Shown here one piece after another: positions 35,744 to 44,881 of a DNA stretch of 64,000 nucleotides. Under the pieces are notes generated by a model that was not told the origin of the DNA, did not search any database, and saw only the letters and a program-made list of their open reading frames with translations. The position numbers and the translations under genes were made by a program. The stretch lies in the NCBI GenBank assembly GCA_030263595.1, contig SZPG01000008.1, positions 1-64,000 on the forward strand, given 5' to 3'. Each line of letters begins with the position of its first letter. Position 1 is the stretch's first letter. Source of the DNA: Chloroflexi bacterium CFX6 (GTDB lineage Bacteria; Chloroflexota; Anaerolineae; Anaerolineales; Villigracilaceae).

Positions 35744-36322
35744 ATGCTCAGTAAAATCCTGAAAGTTCTCAATGCCGTCACACAAACGATTTTGATCCTC
35801 ACGTCGTTGATAGCGCTCTTCACGGCGTATATTGTTTTCGCGCCGGATAACCTGCCCAAGCCTTTCCGACTCGTCTACGATTATTCGGGCGACGCGCCGG
35901 TTGCCCCGATCGAGGCGGCCGTCAGCCAGCCGACTCCGGCGCCGGAACCGCATGCGTATCTGCCCGGGGAAGGCGTCATGGTCAATTTGTCCACCAAGAT
36001 CATTAACCTGGTTGACCCAGGCGGGCGGCGATACATCCGACTCACCGTAGTGGTGGAGTTCGCGCCGGACAACGAGGAATACGCCTCGATGCCGGAGGAG
36101 GAAAAGACAGCCTACCTGACCCAGTTCGAGGACAAACTCAACTCCCGCCTGCCCATCATGGACGACGCCGTGATCACGCTCCTCTCCACCAAAACGTACG
36201 AAGACCTCTATACAGCCGACGGGAAGGAAAGACTGCGCGCGGAGATCATGGATGCCCTCTCCAGCAAACTCCCCGACCTGCAGGTCATCTCCATCTATTT
36301 CACGGAATTCGTGGTTCAGTAA
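35744..36322 (+). CDS. fliL: Flagellar basal body-associated protein FliL
   Basis: 192 residues, one N-terminal membrane helix (about 12-33), a Pro/Ala linker, then the stomatin-like FliL domain with YIRLTVVVEFAPDN, MDDAVITLLSTKTYEDL and QVISIYFTEFVVQ. FliL rings support the stator. AAGGTG precedes the start; fliM starts 3 bp after the stop. Confidence 0.92.
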   Translation: MLSKILKVLNAVTQTILILTSLIALFTAYIVFAPDNLPKPFRLVYDYSGDAPVAPIEAAVSQPTPAPEPHAYLPGEGVMVNLSTKIINLVDPGGRRYIRLTVVVEFAPDNEEYASMPEEEKTAYLTQFEDKLNSRLPIMDDAVITLLSTKTYEDLYTADGKERLRAEIMDALSSKLPDLQVISIYFTEFVVQ

Positions 36323-36325
36323 CCC

Positions 36326-37366
36326 ATGTTGGCGCAATCTGAAATTGACGCTTTGTTGTCCGGAGCGATCGAAATGGACCAGAAGAACGGCGAGGATCGC
36401 GTCAACCTGGCTGGGATGATGAACCAGCAGGGCGAGCATCCGAAGGGCGAGGGCGAGGAAAACAGGCGCGTCCAGACCTATAACTTCTGGTCGCCCGCCC
36501 GCTTTTCCAAGGAGCAGATGCGCGCGGTCGAACTGGTCCACGAGGATCTGTGCGAGCGTCTGACGACCTCCCTGCCCACCTTTTTGCGAACCAACGTCCG
36601 CCCGCACCTGATCCACATGGAGCAGGGGCGCTTCCACGATTTCGTCAAGGACTTTCCTCCCAACACGCTCTTTCACCTGATTTCCCTGTCGCCCCTGCCC
36701 GGTCACATGGTCCTCACCATGAGCCTCAACGTCAGTTATTTGATCCTGGAACAGCGCCTCGGCGGGAAGATCGAGGGTCGTTTCACGGAACACGCGCTGA
36801 CCGAGATTGATCAATCCCTGCTGCGCGGACTCGTCGAGCACATGTTTGGCGACATCAAAGGCGCCTGGAGCAAGGTCGTGTCGCTTGAACCCTCCCTCGA
36901 GGACAGCACGGTCAACCAGCATTGGGTCCAGATGATGATGGGCAACGAGCGGGTGGTGCTTTTGACCGTCGAACTGGTCATCCAGGGCGTGACCGGCACG
37001 TTGAGCATTTTCATCCCGTTCAACACGCTGAAACCGATCACCAACGTGCTGAACCCGCACATCTGGATCGCCGGGCGCAAGGAACAGCAACAGGACCCGG
37101 CGGCGCGCCAGACCGCCCTCCAAACCATGATGAAGGCGGTTGTCCCGATCAAAGTGTTGTTGGGAAACGCCGACGTCTCCATGAAGGACCTGATGAGCCT
37201 GACCGTTGGAGATGTGATCGAACTGGAGAACAGCGTCGCCGATCCCCTCGTGGTGCAGGTGGCGAACAAGAAACAATTCTACGCCCGGGTCGGGAAATCC
37301 CGTAAACAACTTGGGATTCAAATCTGCGGCGTCTATCGCGATGAGTCAACCCAACCCGAATGTTGA
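36326..37366 (+). CDS. fliM: Flagellar motor switch protein FliM
   Basis: 346 residues. The N-terminal CheY-P binding peptide LAQSEIDALLSG is intact. The CheC-like middle domain and C-terminal SpoA domain (VLLGNADVSMKDLMSLTVGDVIELE) follow. FliM forms the C-ring with FliG and FliN and receives CheY-P. It overlaps the reading frame leading into fliN. Confidence 0.95.
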   Translation: MLAQSEIDALLSGAIEMDQKNGEDRVNLAGMMNQQGEHPKGEGEENRRVQTYNFWSPARFSKEQMRAVELVHEDLCERLTTSLPTFLRTNVRPHLIHMEQGRFHDFVKDFPPNTLFHLISLSPLPGHMVLTMSLNVSYLILEQRLGGKIEGRFTEHALTEIDQSLLRGLVEHMFGDIKGAWSKVVSLEPSLEDSTVNQHWVQMMMGNERVVLLTVELVIQGVTGTLSIFIPFNTLKPITNVLNPHIWIAGRKEQQQDPAARQTALQTMMKAVVPIKVLLGNADVSMKDLMSLTVGDVIELENSVADPLVVQVANKKQFYARVGKSRKQLGIQICGVYRDESTQPEC

Positions 37367-37380
37367 TGGAGGCGAATCAA

Positions 37381-37737
37381 ATGGAAAATACGGACCTGGA
37401 AATCAAGGAAACGACCGCCGGCGAACGAAACGAGACCCCGATTCGGAGTCCCCTCGAGGCGCAAAGCCCGTCCCCTTCCAATAATATTGACCTGCTGCTG
37501 GACGTTTCCATGCGCGTTACGGTCGAACTGGGACGGACGCGCATGCAACTGGCTCAGGTTTTGGAACTGCAGCACGGCTCCGTCGTGGAACTGGACCGGC
37601 TCGCCGGAGACCCGGTGGACGTTTTCGTAAACGACTGCATGGTGGCGCACGGCGAAGTGGTGGTCGTGGACGATAAATTCGGCGTCCGCATCACCGAGAT
37701 GGTCTCGTCGAAGAACGGAAAGGGGATGGCTTCCTGA
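37381..37737 (+). CDS. fliN: Flagellar motor switch protein FliN
   Basis: 118 residues. A short variable head, then a SpoA domain: LLLDVSMRVTVELGRTRMQL, GSVVELDRLAGDPVDVFVND, VAHGEVVVVDDKFGVRITEM. No CheC-like phosphatase domain, so it is FliN and not FliY. Start chosen for GGAGG at eight bases; an ATG at 37366 is possible. The stop overlaps the fliO start. Confidence 0.93.
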   Translation: MENTDLEIKETTAGERNETPIRSPLEAQSPSPSNNIDLLLDVSMRVTVELGRTRMQLAQVLELQHGSVVELDRLAGDPVDVFVNDCMVAHGEVVVVDDKFGVRITEMVSSKNGKGMAS

Positions 37738-38249
37738 TGGATCCATTCATTGCCCGCCTGCGACGCTGGTTCGAGACGAGCAGCCGAAAGCAAAAACTGA
37801 CCGCGGCGTTATTTGCGTTCAGCCTGATCTCCACGGCCGCCCTGCTCGCCATGAACGGAACGTCGAATCCGGCCGACGATCCCCTCGGTTCGACGCCGCT
37901 TTATTTTGCGGGCGTCTTTGCGAAACTCATCGGCGTACTGCTGTTGATCGTCGTCTGCGCCGTCCTCTTCCGCCGCTGGATGCAGCCCGGCGCCGGTCGA
38001 AGATCCACCCGACAGTTGCAACTGCTCGAAACAGTGCGCCTCTCCCCGAAACAGACTCTCCATCTGATCTCCGTAGGCGGCAGGCGGCTGCTGATCGGCG
38101 CGACCGACCAGAACGTTTCCCTGATCGCGCCGGTCGAAACCGACCCGAACGCCGCCGAGGCGGGGACGCCGGAGCCTCAGCCAGCCCTGGACTTCGGTTC
38201 ACTGCTTCGAACCTTTGAGTCCCCATCGCCCGCCGGACCTTCGAAATGA
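37737..38249 (+). CDS. fliO: Flagellar export protein FliO
   Basis: 170 residues. Two hydrophobic segments (about 20-40 and 55-80), then a FliO-type cytosolic stretch (LQLLETVRLSPKQTLHLISVGGRRLLIGATDQNVSLI). FliO helps assemble the FliP ring. Overlaps fliN and fliP by one and four bases. Confidence 0.88.
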   Translation: MDPFIARLRRWFETSSRKQKLTAALFAFSLISTAALLAMNGTSNPADDPLGSTPLYFAGVFAKLIGVLLLIVVCAVLFRRWMQPGAGRRSTRQLQLLETVRLSPKQTLHLISVGGRRLLIGATDQNVSLIAPVETDPNAAEAGTPEPQPALDFGSLLRTFESPSPAGPSK

Positions 38250-39076
38250 GAAGACAGCGTATGACCATGACCCACAGGTTATCTTCCAAATCTTCGCAGG
38301 GCGTAAAGGCTCTTTTCCGCAATCCGCGCTCGAGAGTCTTCCTTTACCTGGGCGCGCTGCTCGTTCTATCGGTTTTGTTGAGCGGATGTTCAGCCGCGCC
38401 GGGCGTCTCGTTGACCATTGACCCGCAGGCGTCCGAACCGCAACAGGTCACCTCGGGGGTGAAACTGCTGGTGCTGATGACGGTGCTTTCGCTTGCCCCG
38501 GCGGTCCTGATCCTGGCGACCTCGTTCACGCGCATCGTCATCGTATTGTCCATGCTGCGAAGCGCGATCGGGACCCCGTCTGCGCCCCCGAATCAGGTGA
38601 TCGTCGGGTTGTCCCTGCTGCTGACGTTTTTCATCATGGCGCCGGTCTACAAACAAATGGACGAACGAGCCATCCAACCGTTCCTCGCCGGTCGAATGGA
38701 CCAGGACGCCGCCTTCACGCAGGCGCAAAAACCCGTCCGGGAATTCATGTTCCGGCAGACCCGCGAGAAGGACATTCAATTGTTCCTCGATTTGGGACGC
38801 GAGCCCCAACCCGCCACGCTCGACGACATCCCCACCGTCACGCTCTTTCCCGCCTTCGTCATCAGCGAACTACGCACCGCCTTCACCATGGGATTCGTGA
38901 TCTACCTGCCCTTCCTGGTGATTGACCTGGTGGTGTCGAGCATCCTGCTTTCGATGGGCATGATGATGCTCCCGCCGTCGCTCATTTCATTGCCCTTCAA
39001 GTTACTGCTCTTTGTGATGGTGGACGGCTGGTATCTGATCGCCCGCAGCCTGGTTTTGAGTTTCATGGGAAGTTAG
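38246..39076 (+). CDS. fliP: Flagellar export gate protein FliP
   Basis: 276 residues, export gate subunit of the flagellar type III system. FTRIVIVLSMLRSAIGTP, PPNQVIVGLSLLLTFFIM, FPAFVISELRTAFTMGFVIYLPFLVIDLVVS and MMMLPPSLISLPFKLLLFV are the classic FliP motifs. The leader carries a signal sequence ending VLLSGC, which reads as a lipobox; most FliP have a plain signal peptide. A second ATG at 38261 is an alternative start. Confidence 0.95.
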   Translation: MRRQRMTMTHRLSSKSSQGVKALFRNPRSRVFLYLGALLVLSVLLSGCSAAPGVSLTIDPQASEPQQVTSGVKLLVLMTVLSLAPAVLILATSFTRIVIVLSMLRSAIGTPSAPPNQVIVGLSLLLTFFIMAPVYKQMDERAIQPFLAGRMDQDAAFTQAQKPVREFMFRQTREKDIQLFLDLGREPQPATLDDIPTVTLFPAFVISELRTAFTMGFVIYLPFLVIDLVVSSILLSMGMMMLPPSLISLPFKLLLFVMVDGWYLIARSLVLSFMGS

Positions 39077-39090
39077 CGAGGTCAACGACA

Positions 39091-39360
39091 ATGACGGAAG
39101 CCTATGTTCTTACCCTGGGACGGGATGCCATAATGCTTGCCCTTACCCTCTCCGGTCCCATCCTGTTGATCAGCCTCGTCTTTGGCAGCCTGGTGAGTCT
39201 CGTGCAAGCCGCCACGCAGATCAACGAATCCACGCTGATCTTCATCCCGAAATTGATCGGCGTCGTATTGGTCCTGCTTCTGCTCGGTTCGTGGATGCTG
39301 CAACAGGCAATGACCTACGCCTACGGGCTTTTCACGAGCCTGCCCAACCTGGTGCATTGA
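39091..39360 (+). CDS. fliQ: Flagellar export gate protein FliQ
   Basis: 89 residues, two membrane helices: LTLSGPILLISLVFGSLVSLVQAATQINE and KLIGVVLVLLLLGSWMLQQ, the standard FliQ hairpin. It follows fliP by 14 bp. Confidence 0.93.
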   Translation: MTEAYVLTLGRDAIMLALTLSGPILLISLVFGSLVSLVQAATQINESTLIFIPKLIGVVLVLLLLGSWMLQQAMTYAYGLFTSLPNLVH

Positions 39361-39371
39361 TCGGGAACGTT

Positions 39372-40235
39372 ATGCTGGCGCAAAAGGTCGAAGGTATCCT
39401 CCAATCGGTGTCGGGACTCAAGCCCATGCCCGCCAACGTGACGCGCATCCTGAGGGAGATCGAAAAACCGGATGTCAGCATCGGCATGCTTTCGGACTTC
39501 ATCAGCCTCGACCAGGCTCTGACCGCCCAGGTGTTGCAGATGTCCAACTCCGCCTCGCTCGGCTACGCTCGAACCTGCTCCACCCTCTACGAGGCGATCA
39601 TGCAGGTCGGCTTGGGACGCCTCAAAACCATCCTGTTGACCTCTCCCGCCGCCGACATGCTGAAGCGCAGTTTGAGCGGCTACCGGTTCGGGGAAGGCGA
39701 ATTGTGGCGTCACTCGCTGGTCGTCGCCGTCGCCTCGGAATGGCTGGCACAGGCGCTGCGCTATCCCAACCCGGAAGAGGCGTACGTCTCGGGGCTGCTG
39801 CACGACATCGGAAAATTATTCCTCGACCAGTTCGTGTTGAGCAACTACGGTCGGATCGTCGAATATGTGGAGCGGTATCGGGCGCAACTCTGGCAGGTGG
39901 AGGAAAAACTGCTCGGCATTGACCATGCCAAAGTCGGCGGGCTGATCGCCGAACGCTGGAACTTCCCGGTTCCGCTTGCGGACGCGATCCGCTTCCATCA
40001 TTATCCCTCGTTTGCCCGCGTCGACCCGCGCCTGCCCGCCATCGTAAACCTCGCCAATTCTTTTGCGGCGGAGTACCAGCCCCTCGACGCCAGCCTGGGA
40101 TTGTTCGGTTTTCAACTCCACCCCGAATCCCTGAACATCCTCAGGCTCGACGCCGCAAAAATGAACGAACTCAAAACGGGATTGAAAACCTCGGGCTTGC
40201 TCCCGGATCATGCCATGAGCGAGAAAAAAACATGA
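39372..40235 (+). CDS. HDOD-domain signalling protein
   Basis: 287 residues. The HDOD domain covers most of the protein: MPANVTRILREIEKPDVSIGMLSDFISLD, then the HD-like LLHDIGKLFLDQF and later HHYPSFARVDP. HDOD proteins are non-enzymatic relatives of HD-GYP phosphodiesterases and act in signalling scaffolds. Placed between fliQ and fliR inside the export gene set, with its stop overlapping the next receiver gene (ATGA), it is likely part of motility control. No c-di-GMP enzyme domain is seen. Confidence 0.88.
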   Translation: MLAQKVEGILQSVSGLKPMPANVTRILREIEKPDVSIGMLSDFISLDQALTAQVLQMSNSASLGYARTCSTLYEAIMQVGLGRLKTILLTSPAADMLKRSLSGYRFGEGELWRHSLVVAVASEWLAQALRYPNPEEAYVSGLLHDIGKLFLDQFVLSNYGRIVEYVERYRAQLWQVEEKLLGIDHAKVGGLIAERWNFPVPLADAIRFHHYPSFARVDPRLPAIVNLANSFAAEYQPLDASLGLFGFQLHPESLNILRLDAAKMNELKTGLKTSGLLPDHAMSEKKT

Positions 40236-40606
40236 AGCGCGAAACGCCCACCGTCCTCATCCTCGAACCGAACGCCCTGCAATGTGACCTCATCAGGATG
40301 GCGCTCCTGCGCGGCGGGATGAATCCCATCCTCTGCAGCCAGCCCGCCGACCTCCGCCGCCAATTGCTCGAGCGCGCGCCGGACGCGCTGTTAATTGACA
40401 CCTACCTGCCCGGCCGGAACGGCTTGGAGTTGATCGGCGAACTGAACTCGGAAACGCTCCTCGAACGGACGAAGGTTTTCTTCCTCTCCTCGCTGGGATT
40501 CCCGGAGATCGTCCAGAAAGCGGCGCAAATCGGCGCCAGCGGATTCTTCGTCAAACCCCTCGACCCCGACCTTCTAGTGTCGCGCATCCAAAAATGTCTC
40601 GTATGA
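40232..40606 (+). CDS. Single-domain receiver protein
   Basis: 124 residues. The phospho-acceptor Asp is in ALLIDTYLPGRNG and the Lys in FFVKPLDPD. The usual acidic pair near the N-terminus is replaced by ILEPN, with only one acidic residue, so Mg2+ binding and phosphorylation may be altered. Translationally coupled to the HDOD gene; the two probably work together. Confidence 0.85.
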   Translation: MKRETPTVLILEPNALQCDLIRMALLRGGMNPILCSQPADLRRQLLERAPDALLIDTYLPGRNGLELIGELNSETLLERTKVFFLSSLGFPEIVQKAAQIGASGFFVKPLDPDLLVSRIQKCLV

Positions 40607-40609
40607 CAC

Positions 40610-40639
40610 GGACTCGAAAGTCTTCCGACTTTCAAGTCC
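40610..40639. repeat. GGACTC-AAGTCTTCC repeat, flagellar operon copy
   Basis: GGACT-CGAAAGTC and GACTTTC-AAGTCC form a hairpin with TTCC as loop. Placed just after the receiver gene stop; same family as 24675-24740 and 52433-52523. Confidence 0.65.
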
Positions 40640-40672
40640 AATGCCGGGGACGGTTGGGAGTCCGTATTGCCC

Positions 40673-40699
40673 TCAAGTTCCAAACAAACCCGCCGATAA
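40673..40699 (+). promoter_or_regulatory. Sigma-28 (FliA) promoter upstream of fliR
   Basis: TCAAGTTC, an 11-base gap, then GCCGATAA: a perfect match to the -10 box and five of eight to TAAAGTTT at -35. It lies 117 bp upstream of fliR, inside a 210-bp spacer. Confidence 0.75.
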
Positions 40700-40816
40700 T
40701 ATGCTTTTGCCGTTGAATAATTTACGCCGTCTTTAGTTTGGCTTCACTTCGCTTTTACAGACGCATGGGGGCATATCCAGTATCATCCTTCGAAGAAATC
40801 GGAAATTATTTTTTAT

Positions 40817-41578
40817 ATGACGATCTCGGTCCCTCAGGCGCAACTCTTCTTTCTGGCGTTCACCCGCATCATGGCGATCATCATTCACATCCCGGCGCTG
40901 GGCGGTCAGAACATTCCGAACCAGGTTCGCATCGGGCTGGGTTTCATCCTGGCGATGGTCCTGATCCCGTGGCAGCCGTTACCAGCGGACGCCGCCGAAA
41001 TGGGATTCATCGCGTACGGCATTGCGATCGGCAAAGAGATCCTCATCGGCACGCTGGTCGGGTACGCGGCGGACCTGGCTTTCGGCGCGATCCAAACGGC
41101 GGGAGCCGCCATGGGTTTGGGCAGCGGATTCGAATCCAGCCGCATCTTCAACCCCGCCATGGGCGAGGCGGGATCGCCGTACGACCAGATCTTTGTGATG
41201 ACCGCGGCGATGATCTTCCTCATGATTGACGGACACCATCTCGTCCTCACGGCTCTCCAGCGGACCTTCGACCTGGTCCCGTTAAACGGACCTTTGCCTC
41301 TCGACAGCCTGGAAAACGTGATGACCGCCACCTCCGCCTTTATCGTCGCCGGAATTCACCTGGCGCTTCCGGTAATGACCGCCCTCATCCTCGCCGATCT
41401 CGTACTTGGATTGCTGGCGCGCATCGCCCCGCAGGTGCAGGTCTACTTTTTGGGTCTGCCCGTCAAGGTGGCGGCGGCGTTGCTGGCGATGAGCCTGATG
41501 TTCGCCAGCGCCCTTCCGTATCTGTCTTCGTTGTTCGAAACGATGACCGAGAACATGCTTTTATTTTTGAAATCGTAA
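40817..41578 (+). CDS. fliR: Flagellar export gate protein FliR
   Basis: 253 residues, about six membrane helices. Opens SVPQAQLFFLAFTRIMAII; NQVRIGLGFILAMVLIP, EILIGTLVGYAADLAFGAIQTAGAAMGLGSGF and PVKVAAALLAMSLMF are typical of FliR. First gene of the second flagellar block, downstream of a sigma-28 promoter. Confidence 0.94.
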   Translation: MTISVPQAQLFFLAFTRIMAIIIHIPALGGQNIPNQVRIGLGFILAMVLIPWQPLPADAAEMGFIAYGIAIGKEILIGTLVGYAADLAFGAIQTAGAAMGLGSGFESSRIFNPAMGEAGSPYDQIFVMTAAMIFLMIDGHHLVLTALQRTFDLVPLNGPLPLDSLENVMTATSAFIVAGIHLALPVMTALILADLVLGLLARIAPQVQVYFLGLPVKVAAALLAMSLMFASALPYLSSLFETMTENMLLFLKS

Positions 41579-41685
41579 CGCCACTTTCAAGTCGCGACCC
41601 TGCGTACTCCCACCGCCGTCTCGAAGACGCTGCAAAGCGGTACCGGCGGCGGGGAAACCAGTGAGCGATCATTATCAAAAACCTT

Positions 41686-42759
41686 ATGGCAGAAAAAACC
41701 GAAGCCCCCACCAGTTATCGCCTGCAGGAAGCCCGCAAGGAGGGACAGGTCGTCCGCAGCCAGGAGTTGAACACGGCGGTCGTCATCCTGATGAGCGTCT
41801 TCCTTCTGCGCGGACCGGGCAAACAACTTGTGACCTCCTTCCGGGACGTGATGACCGCCGCGCTCATTGACATTCCACGCGCCGACATGTCGGTCGAATG
41901 GCTGAGGCAGACCGCCTTTGCCTTCGGCGGGAAACTCCTGCCCTCGTTTGCGTTCCTGCTCGTCGGTCTGATGTTGACCGGCGCGGCGATCACGCTGGCG
42001 CAGACCCAGTTCCTGTGGGCGGGCAAGAGGATCGGGTTCGATTTCAAACGCCTGAATCCGCTCGACGGCTTCAAAAGGATTTTCTCGACGCACGGATTGA
42101 TCGAGTTATTGCGTTCGCTCCTGAAACTGGGATTGGTCTCGTGGGCTGCGTACGGTTTTTTGCGCTCGCATTACCACGACCTGTTCGCCTACACCCAATA
42201 TGACCTGGTCACGGCGATCGGCATGTTCGGCAACCTGTCCATCTCGCTCATCATCCGCATCGGCGGGGTCTACCTCGCGCTTGCCGCCGCCGATTACGCC
42301 TACCAGCGCTGGGACCTTTACAAACAACTACGCATGAGCAGGGAGGAGATCAAGGAGGAACTCAAACGCGCCGAAGGCGACCCGCTGCTGAAACAGCGCG
42401 TGCGCGGCATGATGCGGCAAATGGCGCGCGGGCGCATGATGGCGAACGTCCCCAAAGCGACCGTGGTCGTCACCAACCCGACCCACCTCGCCTGCGCCAT
42501 CGAATACCAGGATGGGATGCGGGCGCCAAAACTGCTGGCAAAGGGACCCTATCGCGTCGCCGAGCGCATCGTCAAAATTGCGAAGGAGCATAACGTCCCG
42601 GTCGTCCAGAACGTCCCGTTGGCGCGCGCCATTTACAAGACCATTGACATCGGGCAGGAAATCTCGCCCGACCTGTACCTTGCGATGGCGGAAGTTCTCG
42701 CCTACGTTTACAAACTGCGCGGCAAATTTTCCGCCCGCCCGCAGACAGCCGTTTCTTAA
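41686..42759 (+). CDS. flhB: Flagellar export switch protein FlhB
   Basis: 357 residues. N-terminal EKTEAPTSYRLQEARKEGQVVRSQEL, four membrane helices, then the cytosolic domain with the self-cleaving NPTH site (Asn264-Pro265) in VVVTNPTHLACAIEY. FlhB switches export from rod-hook to filament substrates. A 107-bp spacer separates it from fliR; the start has only a weak ribosome site. Confidence 0.95.
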   Translation: MAEKTEAPTSYRLQEARKEGQVVRSQELNTAVVILMSVFLLRGPGKQLVTSFRDVMTAALIDIPRADMSVEWLRQTAFAFGGKLLPSFAFLLVGLMLTGAAITLAQTQFLWAGKRIGFDFKRLNPLDGFKRIFSTHGLIELLRSLLKLGLVSWAAYGFLRSHYHDLFAYTQYDLVTAIGMFGNLSISLIIRIGGVYLALAAADYAYQRWDLYKQLRMSREEIKEELKRAEGDPLLKQRVRGMMRQMARGRMMANVPKATVVVTNPTHLACAIEYQDGMRAPKLLAKGPYRVAERIVKIAKEHNVPVVQNVPLARAIYKTIDIGQEISPDLYLAMAEVLAYVYKLRGKFSARPQTAVS

Positions 42760-42777
42760 TCGAATGGGAATGACTCG

Positions 42778-44874
42778 ATGACGATCACCACAACCGCAAC
42801 CCCTTCACGCAACCCGGTCCTGGCTGCTTTGGAAAACCTCCTGCGTTCCAGGGACATCGTGATGGCGTTCAGCCTCGTCATCCTGGTTGGGATGTTGTTG
42901 ATCCCACTTCCCGCCTTTGTGATAGACCTGGCGGTGGCGCTCAGCATCGCGATTTCCATCGGCATCCTGCTCCTGACCATGTTCATCAACCAGCCGATGG
43001 AGTTTTCGGTCTTTCCGACGGTGCTGCTGCTGGTCACGCTGTTCCGCCTGGGAATCAACGTCGCGGTCAGCCGCCTGATCCTGTTGAGCGGCGAGGCGGG
43101 AGGGATCATTACGACGTTCGGCAACCTGATCGTCGGCGGCAATTACGTGGTGGGCGTGGTCATCTTCCTTATCCTGATGGTCATCCAGTTCGCGGTCATC
43201 AACAGCGGCGCGGGGCGCGTGGCGGAAGTGGCTGCCCGCTTCACGCTGGACGCCATGCCCGGCAAACAACTCGCCATTGACGCCGACCTCAACGCCGGTC
43301 TCATTGACGAAACCCAGGCGCGTCAGCGCCGCAAAGCCATCGAATCGGAGGCGGATTTCTACGGCGCCATGGACGGCGCCAGCAAATTCGTCAAAGGCGA
43401 CGCCATCGCCGCCATCATCATCATGCTGGTCAACATCCTCGGCGGCTTCGTCATCGGCGTGGTGCAGCGCGGCATGCCGTTGACCACAGCGCTGCAAACC
43501 TACGTCCTGTTGACCATCGGCGCGGGGCTGGCGGTGCAGGTTCCTTCGCTGCTGGTCTCCGCCGCGGCGGGCTTGATCGTCACGCGCTCCACCTCCGAGA
43601 CATCGCTCGGCACGGAGGTCTCCAACCAGATCTCCAACTTCAATGTGCTGGCGGTGGGCGCGGTGATCGTCGCGTTGATGTCGCTGGCGCCGGGGCTGCC
43701 GAAGATTCCGTTTGCGCTCGTCAGCATTGGCTTGGGTGTGGGGGCGTTCTTCGTCAACCGCGCGCAAACCGCCGCGCTGGAGCGCGAAGCCGTCGCCGCA
43801 CAGCCCGCCCTTCCCGTCGAGCCGGAAACCCCCGAACAGATGCTGGAGATGGTGGTCGTTGACCCCATCGAACTGGAGATCGGCTACAGCCTCATCCCGA
43901 TGATTGACGAGGACAGCCAGGACAATTTACTGCGACGCATCACCGGCATCCGCCGGCAGTTGATGAGCGAACTGGGACTCATCCTGCCCGTCGTCCGCAT
44001 CCGCGACAACCTGCGCCTGACCCCGCAATCCTATCGCATCAAAATCCGCGCACAGGAGGTTGCCTCCGGCGAAATCATGCCGGATCGCCTCCTCGCCATC
44101 CCCGGCTCCGACGTGGAGGAAACCCTGCAAGGCGCGCCGACCACCGAACCTGCCTTTGGCCTGCCCGCCTTGTGGATCAACGAGCCGGACCAAAATCAAG
44201 CCGAACTCAAAGGCTATACGGTCGTCACGCCGCTCTCGGTGTTATGCACACACTTAACTGAAGTCGTGCGCGCCCATTCCTCCGAACTGTTGAGTCGTCA
44301 ACTCGTGCAGGAGATGTTGAATCAACTGCGCCAAAAGACCCCCGCTTCGGTGGAAGGCGTCGTGCCTGAAATGCTCAATCTCGGAGAAATTCAAAGCGTG
44401 CTTCGCAACCTGTTGCGCGAGCGAATTCCGATTCGCGATCTGAGCGGGATCCTCGAAGTGCTGGCGAACAACGCCGCCATGACGCGCGACCCGAACATCC
44501 TCGCGGAAGCCGTGCGGCAGAACATGGCAAACACGATCTCGAGTCAATACAAGGACGAAGCCAACATGCTGCACGTCTTCACCCTCGCGCCGCAACTCGA
44601 AGCCGCGCTGCGTTCCGCGTTGGTTTCCGCCGAGGGCGGTCCCGGGCTTCAGTTGGACGCCGGGCTGGCTCAGAAGATTCTGATCAAGACCGGCGAACAG
44701 ATGGAGGCGCTGGCGCAACTGGGACATTACCCGATCCTGCTTTGCCCGCGCGAGTTGCGCCTGGCGTTTCGCCGCCTCGTGGAACAATCGCTGCCAAACC
44801 TGATCGTCATGGCTTTCTCCGAGGTGGGGCAGGGCGTCAAGGTCAAAGCGCATGGCATGGTGAAGATGGAGTAA
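42778..44874 (+). CDS. flhA: Flagellar export protein FlhA
   Basis: 698 residues. Eight membrane helices in the first 330 residues; the FHIPEP-type loop gives GAGRVAEVAARFTLDAMPGKQLAIDADLNAGLI, and the cytosolic domain has the conserved RDNLRLTPQSYRIKI and ELLSRQLVQEMLNQL. FlhA forms the nonameric ring that docks substrates and chaperones. Length is normal. Confidence 0.95.
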   Translation: MTITTTATPSRNPVLAALENLLRSRDIVMAFSLVILVGMLLIPLPAFVIDLAVALSIAISIGILLLTMFINQPMEFSVFPTVLLLVTLFRLGINVAVSRLILLSGEAGGIITTFGNLIVGGNYVVGVVIFLILMVIQFAVINSGAGRVAEVAARFTLDAMPGKQLAIDADLNAGLIDETQARQRRKAIESEADFYGAMDGASKFVKGDAIAAIIIMLVNILGGFVIGVVQRGMPLTTALQTYVLLTIGAGLAVQVPSLLVSAAAGLIVTRSTSETSLGTEVSNQISNFNVLAVGAVIVALMSLAPGLPKIPFALVSIGLGVGAFFVNRAQTAALEREAVAAQPALPVEPETPEQMLEMVVVDPIELEIGYSLIPMIDEDSQDNLLRRITGIRRQLMSELGLILPVVRIRDNLRLTPQSYRIKIRAQEVASGEIMPDRLLAIPGSDVEETLQGAPTTEPAFGLPALWINEPDQNQAELKGYTVVTPLSVLCTHLTEVVRAHSSELLSRQLVQEMLNQLRQKTPASVEGVVPEMLNLGEIQSVLRNLLRERIPIRDLSGILEVLANNAAMTRDPNILAEAVRQNMANTISSQYKDEANMLHVFTLAPQLEAALRSALVSAEGGPGLQLDAGLAQKILIKTGEQMEALAQLGHYPILLCPRELRLAFRRLVEQSLPNLIVMAFSEVGQGVKVKAHGMVKME

Positions 44875-44881
44875 AGGACTT

